Shown here: piece after piece, positions 1 to 6,541 of the stretch
How the letters are laid out: each line of letters starts with the position of its first letter
Position numbering within the stretch: position 1 is the first letter of the stretch
Assembly (NCBI RefSeq): GCF_001665575.1
Contig: NZ_LZSU01000036.1
Location: 243,707 to 307,706 of the forward strand
From: Mycobacterium sp. 852013-51886_SCH5428379
Lineage (GTDB): Bacteria > Actinomycetota > Actinomycetes > Mycobacteriales > Mycobacteriaceae
DNA length: 64,000 nt
Reading direction: 5' to 3'
Translations under genes and position numbers: made by a program
Notes under the pieces: model-generated
Seen by the model: the letters and a program-made list of their open reading frames with translations, nothing else
What the model was told of the DNA's origin: nothing
Database searches by the model: none

Positions 1-147
1 GACAACAAGCGCAGGTTCCGGGAAGCGCTCGAACGGAAGAAGGCGAACGCCGGCGGCGGCACCGACCACCGCGACGGCGGACGCAAGCAGCCCAAACAGC
101 ACGGGCCCGTCGAAAACCGCCGCGAGTTCCGCCGCAAGAGCGGCTGA
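1..147 (+). CDS. DUF5302 family protein, 3' end only
   Basis: The first 48 codons of the window are open in frame 1 and stop at 145-147. The peptide is very basic and ends in NRREFRRKSG, with KFREALERK-like sequence near its beginning (RRFREALERKK) and the HGP motif in between. This is the pattern of the small actinobacterial DUF5302 proteins of about 60-70 residues, so most of the gene is present and only the N-terminus lies outside the window. No function is known for the family. The next gene converges on it from the right. Confidence 0.7.
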   Translation, partial: DNKRRFREALERKKANAGGGTDHRDGGRKQPKQHGPVENRREFRRKSG

Positions 148-162
148 TCGCGCCGGGGGAGG

Positions 163-942
163 TCAGTCTCCGGCGCGGTCCGCGTTGGCGTGGATTGCCT
201 CGCGGCAGTACTGCGCGAGGCCCGGGAGCCCGAAGGATTCGTCGTAGGTGGCGACGTATCTGGGGTCGCTGACGTACATGTCGCCCAGATTGCGGTGGAA
301 GGCCGGCGGGCACTCGTAGAACCAGCGGTTCACATGCCGTCGGTGTAGCTCCGCGGCGTCCATCGCCTCCCTGGACTCGGGTGGCAGCCCGGCGCGGAAC
401 GCGTCGGCCAGGGCCTTCTCGACGGCTTCTCCCTCGGTCTTGATCTGAATCCAGTCGTCCTTGCCGTAGGCCTTCGCCCGTCGCTGCGATTCCTTCCACT
501 CCGCGGTCTCGCCCCACTTCTGTTCGGCTTCCGCCTGATAGTCGTCGAAGCCGTCGCCGAAGAGCTCGCGCATGTCGTCGTCGGTCATGGGGGTGTTCGT
601 CATCGCTTTCTCCAATGCCTGGTCGATTGCCTCGACGAGCTCGTTCAGCTCGTCGAGCCGGGCCATGACGCGTTCGCGTTGGCGGAGCAGATGGCTGACC
701 TCGTCGCCCTCGGCGAGCAGACTGGCGATCTCGTCGAGCGACAGTTCGAGCCGGCGGTAGACGATCACCTGCGACAGGCGCATCAGGTCTGCCGACGTGT
801 ACACGCGGTAGCCCGATGCCGTTCGTCGACTCGGGTTCAACAAGCCGATCTGGTCGTAGTGGTGAAGCGTCCGGACCGTGATGCCGAACCGCTCCGCGAC
901 CTGGCCCACGGTGAGTGCGTCCACCAGCGTCTCCTGCGTCAC
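163..942 (-). CDS. MerR family regulator with TipAS effector domain
   Basis: A 259-residue protein with an N-terminal MerR winged helix (about residues 10-80; VGQVAERFGITVRTLHHYDQ and SGYRVYTSADLMRL are visible). A dimerisation helix follows at about 80-110, and then a C-terminal TipAS domain (about 125-250; WFYECPPAFHRNLGDMYV). TipA-type regulators bind amphipathic or thiopeptide-like ligands and activate transcription from long-spacer promoters. The start is a GTG only 5 nt from the stop codon of the acyltransferase 3' fragment, in the same direction, so this gene was probably translated from the acyltransferase mRNA. The phage-like insertion would cut it off from that promoter. It may also regulate itself from an internal promoter. 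Confidence 0.85.
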   Translation of the reverse strand: MTQETLVDALTVGQVAERFGITVRTLHHYDQIGLLNPSRRTASGYRVYTSADLMRLSQVIVYRRLELSLDEIASLLAEGDEVSHLLRQRERVMARLDELNELVEAIDQALEKAMTNTPMTDDDMRELFGDGFDDYQAEAEQKWGETAEWKESQRRAKAYGKDDWIQIKTEGEAVEKALADAFRAGLPPESREAMDAAELHRRHVNRWFYECPPAFHRNLGDMYVSDPRYVATYDESFGLPGLAQYCREAIHANADRAGD

Positions 943-947
943 GTCGA

Positions 948-1832
948 TCAGAGTGCTGCCTCACGTCGCGTGAGGGTCAAGCTCGACGATATTCGTGCGG
1001 CGACGAGCGCGGCCAGCATCGCCGCCACACACCACAGGCCGTCCTCCTTGAGCCCCCAGTTGACCGAGACCAGGGTGGCGGCCCCGGCCACGCACAGCAG
1101 GGTGCCGACGAGCGCGCTACGCCCGCCGGGTCCGGTCACCGCGCCACCGTCCCAGTAGGGCAGCGGCGAGTTCTCCAGCGGTCGTAGCGCGATGAACGCG
1201 GCGCCGACCAGCACCACCATGATCACCACCTGAACGATGGACAGCACGATGAAACCCGTTGCGGCCGGGTCGAACCGCGGGAAGCCGAGATAGTCGAACG
1301 TCAGGTGCATCCCGAGCAGCACCGGCATATGCCAGAGGTAGAGCGTCATCGCGCCTGAGTTGCCGATCGCGGTCAGCCACCAGACCCGCGGCCGCCGAGC
1401 CCACCGGGAAATGGCGGGGGCGGCGGCAATCGCCAAGGCGCACAACATGATCGCGTGGCCGGCCAGCAGTAACGACGGCGGCGACATGTTCTTGAGCTGC
1501 TGGGTCTCCACACCGACGAGGCTGAGCTCGTAGGGGCCCAGCCACATCAGCACGACGTTGACCGCGAACATGGCGGCCCCGAGCGTGACGCCCGCCCGGG
1601 GGCGCAGCAGCCCGCGGCGGTACGCCACGCCGAGCAGACCGGGCAGCAGCCACACCACGGTGTTCACATACCCGAGCGCCGAGAAGCTCTCGACGTTGAG
1701 CCGGATGACGTCGACCGTCGCGATGACGCCGTACGTCACCGCCATCGCGGCGATCAGCCGGCCGGTCGTGTGCACCCTGCTCAGCAGCGGCACCGCGGCG
1801 AGCACCAGCACGTACGCGCCGAGAAACCACAG
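948..1832 (-). pseudogene. Acyltransferase 3 family protein, C-terminal part, cut off by the insertion
   Basis: Reading on the minus strand from the att core, the frame runs LWFLGAYVLVLAAVPLLSRV and through several hydrophobic segments to a stop at 948. It forms the C-terminal two thirds (about 295 codons) of a membrane O-acyltransferase of the acyltransferase-3 type. The N-terminal part is at 12388-12857, and joining the two at the repeated core AACCACAG restores one continuous frame of about 450 residues. As it stands the fragment has no proper start, though a GTG at 1811 is in frame. Acyltransferase-3 proteins typically acylate envelope sugars or glycolipids; the substrate here is unknown. 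Confidence 0.85.
1825..1832. other. Left attachment site core, AACCACAG
   Basis: AACCACAG occurs here and again at 12388-12395. To its left is acyltransferase sequence and to its right the integrase gene. Sequence similarity between the two copies stops on both sides (A against G before the core, T against C after it). Short cores are normal for serine integrases, which need only a matching central dinucleotide. Confidence 0.8.
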
Positions 1833-1861
1833 TGTCGGTCGAAGGCACTAATGTCCGCTAC

Positions 1862-3235
1862 ATGCGAACGGCCATCTATCTGCGGCAGTCTCTCGACAAG
1901 GCCGGTCTTGAGCTGGGCATAGACCGCCAGCGGGAGGACTGCTTGGCGCTGTGTGAGGCGCGGCGGTGGTCCCACCCGGTCGAGTACATGGAGAACAACA
2001 CCAGCGCGACCCGTGGCATCCGCACGGAGTATCAGCGGATGCTCACGGACATCGCTGAGGGCCGCATCAGCGCAATCGTCGCGTGGCACCCTGACCGGCT
2101 GTACCGCAAGCTGCGGGATCTCCTGCCGCTGATCGAGCTGTGCAACGAACGTGGCGTGACCATCGCGACCGTCGAGTCGGGCGACCTCGATCTGTCGACC
2201 GACTCGGGGCGACTCGTCGCGAAGATCCTCGGTGCCGTCAGTGAAGGTGAAGGGGAGCGCCGTACCGCACGGCAGAAGCGGGCCATGCGGCAGCTCGCCG
2301 CGAACGGCAAGGGGTGGGGACACCGCAGCTTCGGCTACGTCTACGACCACGTGGACCCACGACTGGACCCGGCCGAGGCTGAGGCCGTGCGCCAGGGCTA
2401 CGCCGACCTACTACGGGGAGCAACCCTGTACCGGATCGCGAAGCAGTGGAACGAAGCGGGACTGAGGACGACGCAGAGCGGCAACCTGTTCGACTCCACG
2501 TCTGTCGGCCGCGTGCTCCGCAGCCCGCGCAACGCCGGTCTCCGGGCCTACAAGGGCGACGTGGTTGGCCCGGGTGACTGGCCTGCCATCGTGGACCGGG
2601 CGACGTGGGAGGCGGCGTGCGTCGTCATGTCGGGCAAGGGTCGGCAGTGGGGCGCTGACCGGGCACGGGTACAGCTCCTCGGCGGGCTGCTGGTGTGCGG
2701 CGAATGCGGCAAGGGCCTGGGTACCGGCAGGCGCGAAAACGGCGGGCCGAGGATCTACAAGTGCAAGACCATGGGCTGTTACAAGGTGAACCGCAAGGTG
2801 GACGAGCTGGACGCCTGGGTGTCTGAGCTGATGGTGCAGACGCTGAGCCGCCGCCAGTGGGCGCGTCCCGACACCGGCGAAGACGTTTCGGTGTTGCAGG
2901 CTCAGGCTGACGTGATCCGGGCACGAATGGATTCCCTCGCAATAGAGTTCGCGGTGGGTGAACTGACGGCCAGCCAGTTGCGGGCAGCCACCGAGACGAT
3001 GAAAGCCAGCCTTGCAGAGGTGGAGGAGAAGATCGCGGCGAGCGTGCACCGCCACGCAGTGCAGGATGTTCTGTCCTACGCAGACCTGAGTGCCGAGTGG
3101 GACAGCCTGGAGGTGGACCGCAAGCGCATGCTCATTCAGACGCTCACAACTCGCATCACGGTCAACCGGCTCGGGAAGGGCGGCAAGTCCTTCCCGGTGG
3201 GCACCGGTATTGAGGTGGAGTGGCGAAGCGCCTGA
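1862..3235 (+). CDS. int: Large serine recombinase, phage integrase
   Basis: From the ATG at 1862 the protein has 457 residues. The N-terminal resolvase domain has the nucleophile Ser10 in AIYLRQSLDKAG, and the conserved WHPDRLYR stretch. A recombinase domain follows (about 160-260), then a zinc ribbon with CGECGKGL and CKTMGC (about 275-310), and a coiled coil (about 340-400) of the kind that controls direction in phiC31-type integrases. A GTG at 1832 is also in frame, but it would start on the att core itself, and the ATG gives the usual distance to the nucleophile. The enzyme would join attP to the acyltransferase attB. In the integrated state its upstream DNA is host sequence, while in the circle it would be the right end of the element. 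Confidence 0.95.
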   Translation: MRTAIYLRQSLDKAGLELGIDRQREDCLALCEARRWSHPVEYMENNTSATRGIRTEYQRMLTDIAEGRISAIVAWHPDRLYRKLRDLLPLIELCNERGVTIATVESGDLDLSTDSGRLVAKILGAVSEGEGERRTARQKRAMRQLAANGKGWGHRSFGYVYDHVDPRLDPAEAEAVRQGYADLLRGATLYRIAKQWNEAGLRTTQSGNLFDSTSVGRVLRSPRNAGLRAYKGDVVGPGDWPAIVDRATWEAACVVMSGKGRQWGADRARVQLLGGLLVCGECGKGLGTGRRENGGPRIYKCKTMGCYKVNRKVDELDAWVSELMVQTLSRRQWARPDTGEDVSVLQAQADVIRARMDSLAIEFAVGELTASQLRAATETMKASLAEVEEKIAASVHRHAVQDVLSYADLSAEWDSLEVDRKRMLIQTLTTRITVNRLGKGGKSFPVGTGIEVEWRSA

Positions 3236-3394
3236 CGGTCCCCCTGTAACCTCCCTCCGCTGCGTGGGAACATGTCTCTCAGCTAATACTCGATGCTCTG
3301 TCGAGCGATTGCGTGAGACAATGGACATACGGGTGATTGACTCTCCCGGTTCGCTATTCACCGATCCCGCCATGGCGCATCTACCAGCCTGCGG

Positions 3395-3619
3395 ATGGAG
3401 CAGCAATTGAGCACACCACTACGTGGCGACCGGCTACTGAGCCTGGACGAGATCGCCGTGGCAATCGACCGCACCCGCCACACGGTGCGCTGGATGCGGC
3501 AAAACCAGCGCGGCCCTCGAACCTTCCTACACCGCGGCCGGATCGTGGCTTACGAGTCAGAGGTACGTGACTGGCTGCGTGCCGAGGAAGCCCGTACAGC
3601 ACGGGCCGGTGTCCGTTGA
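3395..3619 (+). CDS. Excisionase-like helix-turn-helix protein
   Basis: A 74-residue basic protein with one MerR/HTH_17-like winged helix: LLSLDEIAVAIDRTRHTVRW forms the helix-turn-helix, and RIVAYESEVRDWLRAEE the wing and last helix. Proteins of this form next to integrases act as excisionases or recombination directionality factors, so it is the best candidate for the factor that reverses integration. The ATG at 3395 has no ribosome binding site. A TTG at 3407 lies 6 nt after GGAG (3397-3400) and may be the real start. The stop overlaps the start of the next gene (TTGA). The 159 bp before it hold no other gene and presumably its promoter. Confidence 0.7.
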   Translation: MEQQLSTPLRGDRLLSLDEIAVAIDRTRHTVRWMRQNQRGPRTFLHRGRIVAYESEVRDWLRAEEARTARAGVR

Positions 3620-4221
3620 GCGTCGACAAGTTCGCGTACATTAAGGCTCTACGCGGAGCCAAGATGACCCTCGCGGAGCGATGTGTACTACTCGCAGTCT
3701 GGGACTACTCGAACGCTGACGGCACCAACGCCTACGCGGGTGTCCAGCGGATCGCCGAAGATGTCGGCATCAACGAACGCACCGTGCGACGTGCCCTGCA
3801 GGCGCTATGTGCGGCCGGGTGGCTGCGCAAGGAATCGACCGGTGGCCGGTCCGGTGACGGTGCGCGGTGGGCGTCCGTCTACTCGCTGACCGTCCCGTCT
3901 CAACCGGACATTGACGACACTCAACCGGACACTCGCGACACTCAACCGGACATTGACGACATGTCAACCGGGCCTCAGACCCTCCCACCAGAGCCTCTAC
4001 CAAATCCTCTTACACCAGATCCAGATACATCAGATCCCGTCGCGGGCGATCCTGCGCCACCCGCCGTCGTCGGCCGGTTCCCGCACCACGACAAGCGGGA
4101 CGGCTACCAGGACGGCTGCCAACGCTGCGAGTGGGACGGGCGCGTATGCACCGACCACTACCGATCAGATTTCGGGATCGCGGACTACGCAGCACAGGTG
4201 CTCACTGGCGCGAGTCGGTGA
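3616..4221 (+). CDS. Winged-helix replication-initiator-like protein
   Basis: A 201-residue protein starting at TTG 3616, which overlaps the previous stop. Residues 1-95 form a helix-turn-helix domain of the replication-initiator type found at the head of phage replication modules: LTLAERCVLLAVWDYSN-like sequence (MTLAERCVLLAVWDYSNADG), then IAEDVGINERTVRRALQAL and GWLRKESTGG. The second half is acidic and proline-rich, with three 7-residue repeats of the form TQPDIDD, followed by a Cys/His-containing tail (CQRCEWDGRVCTDHY). The repeats are encoded by iteron-like DNA, as in lambda O, where the origin lies inside the initiator gene. The role in replicating the excised element is inferred from this. 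Confidence 0.65.
   Translation: MSVDKFAYIKALRGAKMTLAERCVLLAVWDYSNADGTNAYAGVQRIAEDVGINERTVRRALQALCAAGWLRKESTGGRSGDGARWASVYSLTVPSQPDIDDTQPDTRDTQPDIDDMSTGPQTLPPEPLPNPLTPDPDTSDPVAGDPAPPAVVGRFPHHDKRDGYQDGCQRCEWDGRVCTDHYRSDFGIADYAAQVLTGASR
3900..3972 (+). repeat. Four iteron-like direct repeats inside the initiator-like gene
   Basis: TCAACCGGA occurs at 3900, 3921 and 3942 with an exact 21-bp period, and TCAACCGGG follows at 3964. The first three units match over almost the full 21 bp. Downstream (about 3996-4036) the sequence becomes unusually AT-rich for this region. Iterons followed by an AT-rich stretch inside an initiator gene are the layout of lambdoid origins. The repeats also encode a heptapeptide repeat, so a purely protein-level explanation remains possible. 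Confidence 0.55.
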
Positions 4222-4300
4222 CCACATCTCCCTGTATCCCCCGATCCAGGCCCTATAGGATTGGACATAAACAATTGCGGCAGAACGGGATTGACAAGAC

Positions 4301-4705
4301 ATGAGCCAGACCACCGTCACCCACGGATACCCGCGCACCACATGCCCGTTGTGCGCCAAGGATGTTGCCCGCGACCCCGCTAAGGGAACCTACTTCCAGC
4401 ACGGGCCACGGCAGCGCCGCTGCCCGGCATCCCGGCTCACCGAGGACCAGGCCCGCGCCTTCCGGCCCGAAGGAACCCCGCAGCTTCGCTGCGACTACGT
4501 GAGCTTCCTCAAGCGACAGTTCGAGATCGGCGACGCCGCGCCGGTAGCCAAGTGGTTGGGCTTGACCTACGTGCCGACGACCGCACCGTCCGGCATGACC
4601 GCCGAACAGGGGCTCGCCTTCCTCGTCGCCGACGCCCGCGACTGGATCATGCGCGTGTACAAGCGGCTGTACGGCACACCCAACGTGTGGGAGTGGTCGC
4701 CGTGA
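4301..4705 (+). CDS. Hypothetical phage protein with putative zinc finger
   Basis: A 134-residue protein of unknown function. The N-terminus has CPLCAKDV and then HGPRQRRCPAS, a Cys2-His-Cys pattern that could bind zinc. The rest is helical, ending in DWIMRVYKRLYG. The 79 bp before it form a gap in the otherwise overlapping early gene run and contain a possible -10 (TATAGGAT near 4254), so a promoter may lie here. Its stop overlaps the next GTG start (GTGA), which suggests translational coupling. Position between the replication-like gene and the packaging genes suggests an early-expressed accessory function, but nothing in the sequence defines it. Confidence 0.65.
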   Translation: MSQTTVTHGYPRTTCPLCAKDVARDPAKGTYFQHGPRQRRCPASRLTEDQARAFRPEGTPQLRCDYVSFLKRQFEIGDAAPVAKWLGLTYVPTTAPSGMTAEQGLAFLVADARDWIMRVYKRLYGTPNVWEWSP

Positions 4706-4920
4706 CCGCACCGGCCGTCTGGGCGACCGGCAGCGCCTCGATTCTGCAGATGCGCCACCGCTGGGTCACGATCCGCTGCCCGTTCCAGTGCAAGGCCGGG
4801 ATTCACATCCACACCCGTGAGTCCCTCGGTTCCACGGCCGTTCTAGCTGGCTGCCACGTCCCACACCGCCCGCGCACCTACTCCATCCCCGAACCCGCAC
4901 CACGGAAGAGGCACCCATGA
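4702..4920 (+). CDS. Small hypothetical phage protein
   Basis: From the GTG at 4702, overlapping the previous stop, this is a 72-residue basic protein with Cys and His residues (CPFQCKAGIHIH, then GCHVPHRP) that resemble a small zinc-binding fold, and a Pro/Arg-rich tail. It overlaps the next gene by ATGA at 4917-4920. I do not recognise a family. The two coupled overlaps on either side are the main evidence that it is translated. Confidence 0.6.
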   Translation: MTAPAVWATGSASILQMRHRWVTIRCPFQCKAGIHIHTRESLGSTAVLAGCHVPHRPRTYSIPEPAPRKRHP

Positions 4921-5132
4921 CCGGCTACATCAAGCCGTCCGACTACGCAGCCAGCCCGCGCAGCACCGACCCCGCCGTCCTGCTGCGCGAAGAGCGAATC
5001 CGCTCGCGATACCTGCGCGAGCAGCTCGACGCCGCCGACAACGAGATCGCCGCCCGCGAGCGCCTGGTGAACCAGATGTACGCCGAGGCCGCCGCGTCCG
5101 CCCAGCCCGCTACTCCTGGTCCGTCTCGTTAA
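4917..5132 (+). CDS. Small hypothetical phage protein
   Basis: A 71-residue protein starting at ATG 4917 with an ATGA overlap to the gene before. The centre is a charged helix (LREERIRSRYLREQLDAADNEIAARERLV) that could form a short coiled coil. No family is recognised. It is the last gene of the left rightward run: the next gene is on the opposite strand and its 3' end overlaps this one by 23 bp. Confidence 0.6.
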   Translation: MTGYIKPSDYAASPRSTDPAVLLREERIRSRYLREQLDAADNEIAARERLVNQMYAEAAASAQPATPGPSR

Positions 5133-5373
5133 CCGCCTCGGCCACCATCTGCAACACCTGCGAACGTGGCAACCCGGCCGCCTCAAACATCTGGATGAGG
5201 CGTGAGGACAAGTGGACGAACCCGTCGAACAGACCCTGCACTCCGCCTGGCTCACTGACGTATTCGCTGGCGATCTGTGAGGCGAGGGCAGTGCCCTCCT
5301 CCTCCGCGAAGTAGGCGGTCATCACCGCGATTGCACGGCGCGTGTTCTCCGCTCTCGCTGCCTTGTCGTACAT
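5110..5373 (-). CDS. Hypothetical phage protein on the reverse strand
   Basis: An 87-residue, mostly helical acidic protein (EEEGTALASQIASEYV, FDGFVHLSSRLIQMFEAAG). It runs against the surrounding genes and converges on the 4917-5132 gene. Reverse-strand genes in otherwise rightward prophages are often the ones expressed in the lysogen, such as repressors, exclusion or defence genes. I see no DNA-binding motif in it. Function unknown. Confidence 0.5.
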   Translation of the reverse strand: MYDKAARAENTRRAIAVMTAYFAEEEGTALASQIASEYVSEPGGVQGLFDGFVHLSSRLIQMFEAAGLPRSQVLQMVAEAVNETDQE

Positions 5374-5388
5374 GAACGGAGTATCGCA

Positions 5389-5754
5389 GTGGGAAGCCTG
5401 TTCCGTCCGTGCATCGAATGCGGCGACCTCATCGGCTCAGGGTCGCGATGCCCTGACTGCCGGCTCCCCAGCCCCTCGAAACCCTCTGCAGCGAAGCGCG
5501 GCTATCCCGCATGGTGGCGGCGTCTTAGCAAGGCCGCGACGACGGCGCAGGGCTTCTGCAGCACGTGCCTCACCACCGGCACACCGCGCAACCCGCTAAC
5601 CCTCGACCACGGCCCAGAAGCGTGGGCGCTCATCCAAGCAGGCAGGCGACTCACCCTCAAAGACGTTGCAGCAGGACGCCTCTCAGTCCAGTGCATGAGC
5701 TGTAACAACAAGCTCGGAGCAGCACGCGGCGAGAACGTCACCCGCACCGTCTAG
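5389..5754 (+). CDS. HNH endonuclease, packaging-associated
   Basis: A 121-residue protein with an N-terminal zinc-binding pair (CIECGDL and CPDC), then CSTCLTTGTPRNPLTLDH and a C-terminal CMSCNNKLGAARG. These give the HNH nuclease fold with the metal-binding Cys pairs and the catalytic DH motif. HNH proteins next to the large terminase of HK97-type phages help cut cos DNA, and they are a hallmark of cf-PICIs as well. The gap to the terminase is filled by a reverse-strand gene, which is unusual. No separate small terminase is visible, so this protein or an unrecognised one may fill that role. Confidence 0.8.
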   Translation: MGSLFRPCIECGDLIGSGSRCPDCRLPSPSKPSAAKRGYPAWWRRLSKAATTAQGFCSTCLTTGTPRNPLTLDHGPEAWALIQAGRRLTLKDVAAGRLSVQCMSCNNKLGAARGENVTRTV

Positions 5755-5757
5755 ACG

Positions 5758-5796
5758 CGCCCCTGACGCAACGAGAGTCATCTTCTCGCCCCTGAC
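5758..5796 (+). repeat. Two direct copies of CGCCCCTGAC
   Basis: CGCCCCTGAC occurs at 5758-5767 and 5787-5796, 29 bp apart, in the 178-bp gap after the HNH gene. The gap has no gene. Repeats beside packaging genes may mark a cos or terminase-binding site, or an operator. This is weak evidence. Confidence 0.35.
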
Positions 5797-5932
5797 TGCG
5801 CCCGACGCCTAAACGTGCGCTCACGGGCCGCGCAGGGACCAGCAAAGCGATGCGGGGACGGGCCCCAAGTGATCTGGACCGAGACCCAGACGGGCAAAGC
5901 GCAGGGTCGATTACTTTCTGCAGGAGGGCAGA

Positions 5933-6526
5933 TTAGCTCTTGTAGCGTTGAATCAACTTCTCGTCGCCATCGTCCATGCTGGCGACGATTCCGATCCACT
6001 TCTCGAAAGACAGGAGTGCAGAATCGATCTGTCGCTGCAGCCTGCTTCGACTTGCGTTTAGTTTCCGGCTAGCCTGCTCTACCTCTTCGGTGTCTACCTG
6101 ATCGCGGCTGTATGCCTTCTTGAGTCGGTCGGCGTACCACTTCACGTTTTCAAGATCGCTGGGAACCATGTAAGCCGCTGTACGGATGTCTGTAAGCCAG
6201 CTTGAGGTCGGGGACGTTAGCCCCTCCGTTCCTAGCGTTTCGATTTGCTCCTCTAACGTGACGAAAATACCAAGCACGTCATCAGGTGGGGGGTCGCCAG
6301 AATCCAACGCCTGTTTCAACCTCTTGAGTTCACCCTGAGCATCGAGCAACAGCCTACGCAGTCGTTCCCTTAGCTGACGCTGTCGCTCTTGCGCGGGCTT
6401 AGCTCGCTCCTGCTCCGCCTTGGCCGCATCTTGCTTTCTCGCCTGCCACGTGTTGAAGGCGCCGAGACCAAGACTCCCGAGACCCGCAAGCCCACCGATT
6501 TGCGTAACCGTTTCCCACCACCCCAC
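5933..6526 (-). CDS. Membrane-anchored coiled-coil protein, probable cargo gene
   Basis: From the GTG at 6526 the product is about 197 residues. It has a short hydrophobic N-terminal segment (TQIGGLAGLGSLGLGAF), then a long charged helical region (QARKQDAAKAEQERAK and RQRQLRERLRRLLLDAQ) and a second helical part to the end. It lies on the reverse strand between the HNH and terminase genes, back to back with the terminase (starts 15 bp apart). Its base composition is visibly more AT-rich than its neighbours, which suggests separate acquisition. Genes of this kind are often expressed from the integrated state and may exclude other phages. No family is recognised, and the function is inference only. 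A longer frame reaching 6637 would overlap the terminase start. Confidence 0.6.
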   Translation of the reverse strand: MGWWETVTQIGGLAGLGSLGLGAFNTWQARKQDAAKAEQERAKPAQERQRQLRERLRRLLLDAQGELKRLKQALDSGDPPPDDVLGIFVTLEEQIETLGTEGLTSPTSSWLTDIRTAAYMVPSDLENVKWYADRLKKAYSRDQVDTEEVEQASRKLNASRSRLQRQIDSALLSFEKWIGIVASMDDGDEKLIQRYKS

Positions 6527-6541
6527 CCGAGGAAGTCTCTC

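Noticed and set aside
1117..1848. Long minus-strand frame of Arg/Gly/Ala-rich sequence inside the acyltransferase fragment
   Set aside because: It is the out-of-frame shadow of the acyltransferase; the composition is typical of high-GC shadow frames and has no domain.
3090..3410. 106-residue plus-strand frame over the end of the integrase
   Set aside because: It lies mostly inside the integrase gene in another frame and has no ribosome binding site or recognisable motif.
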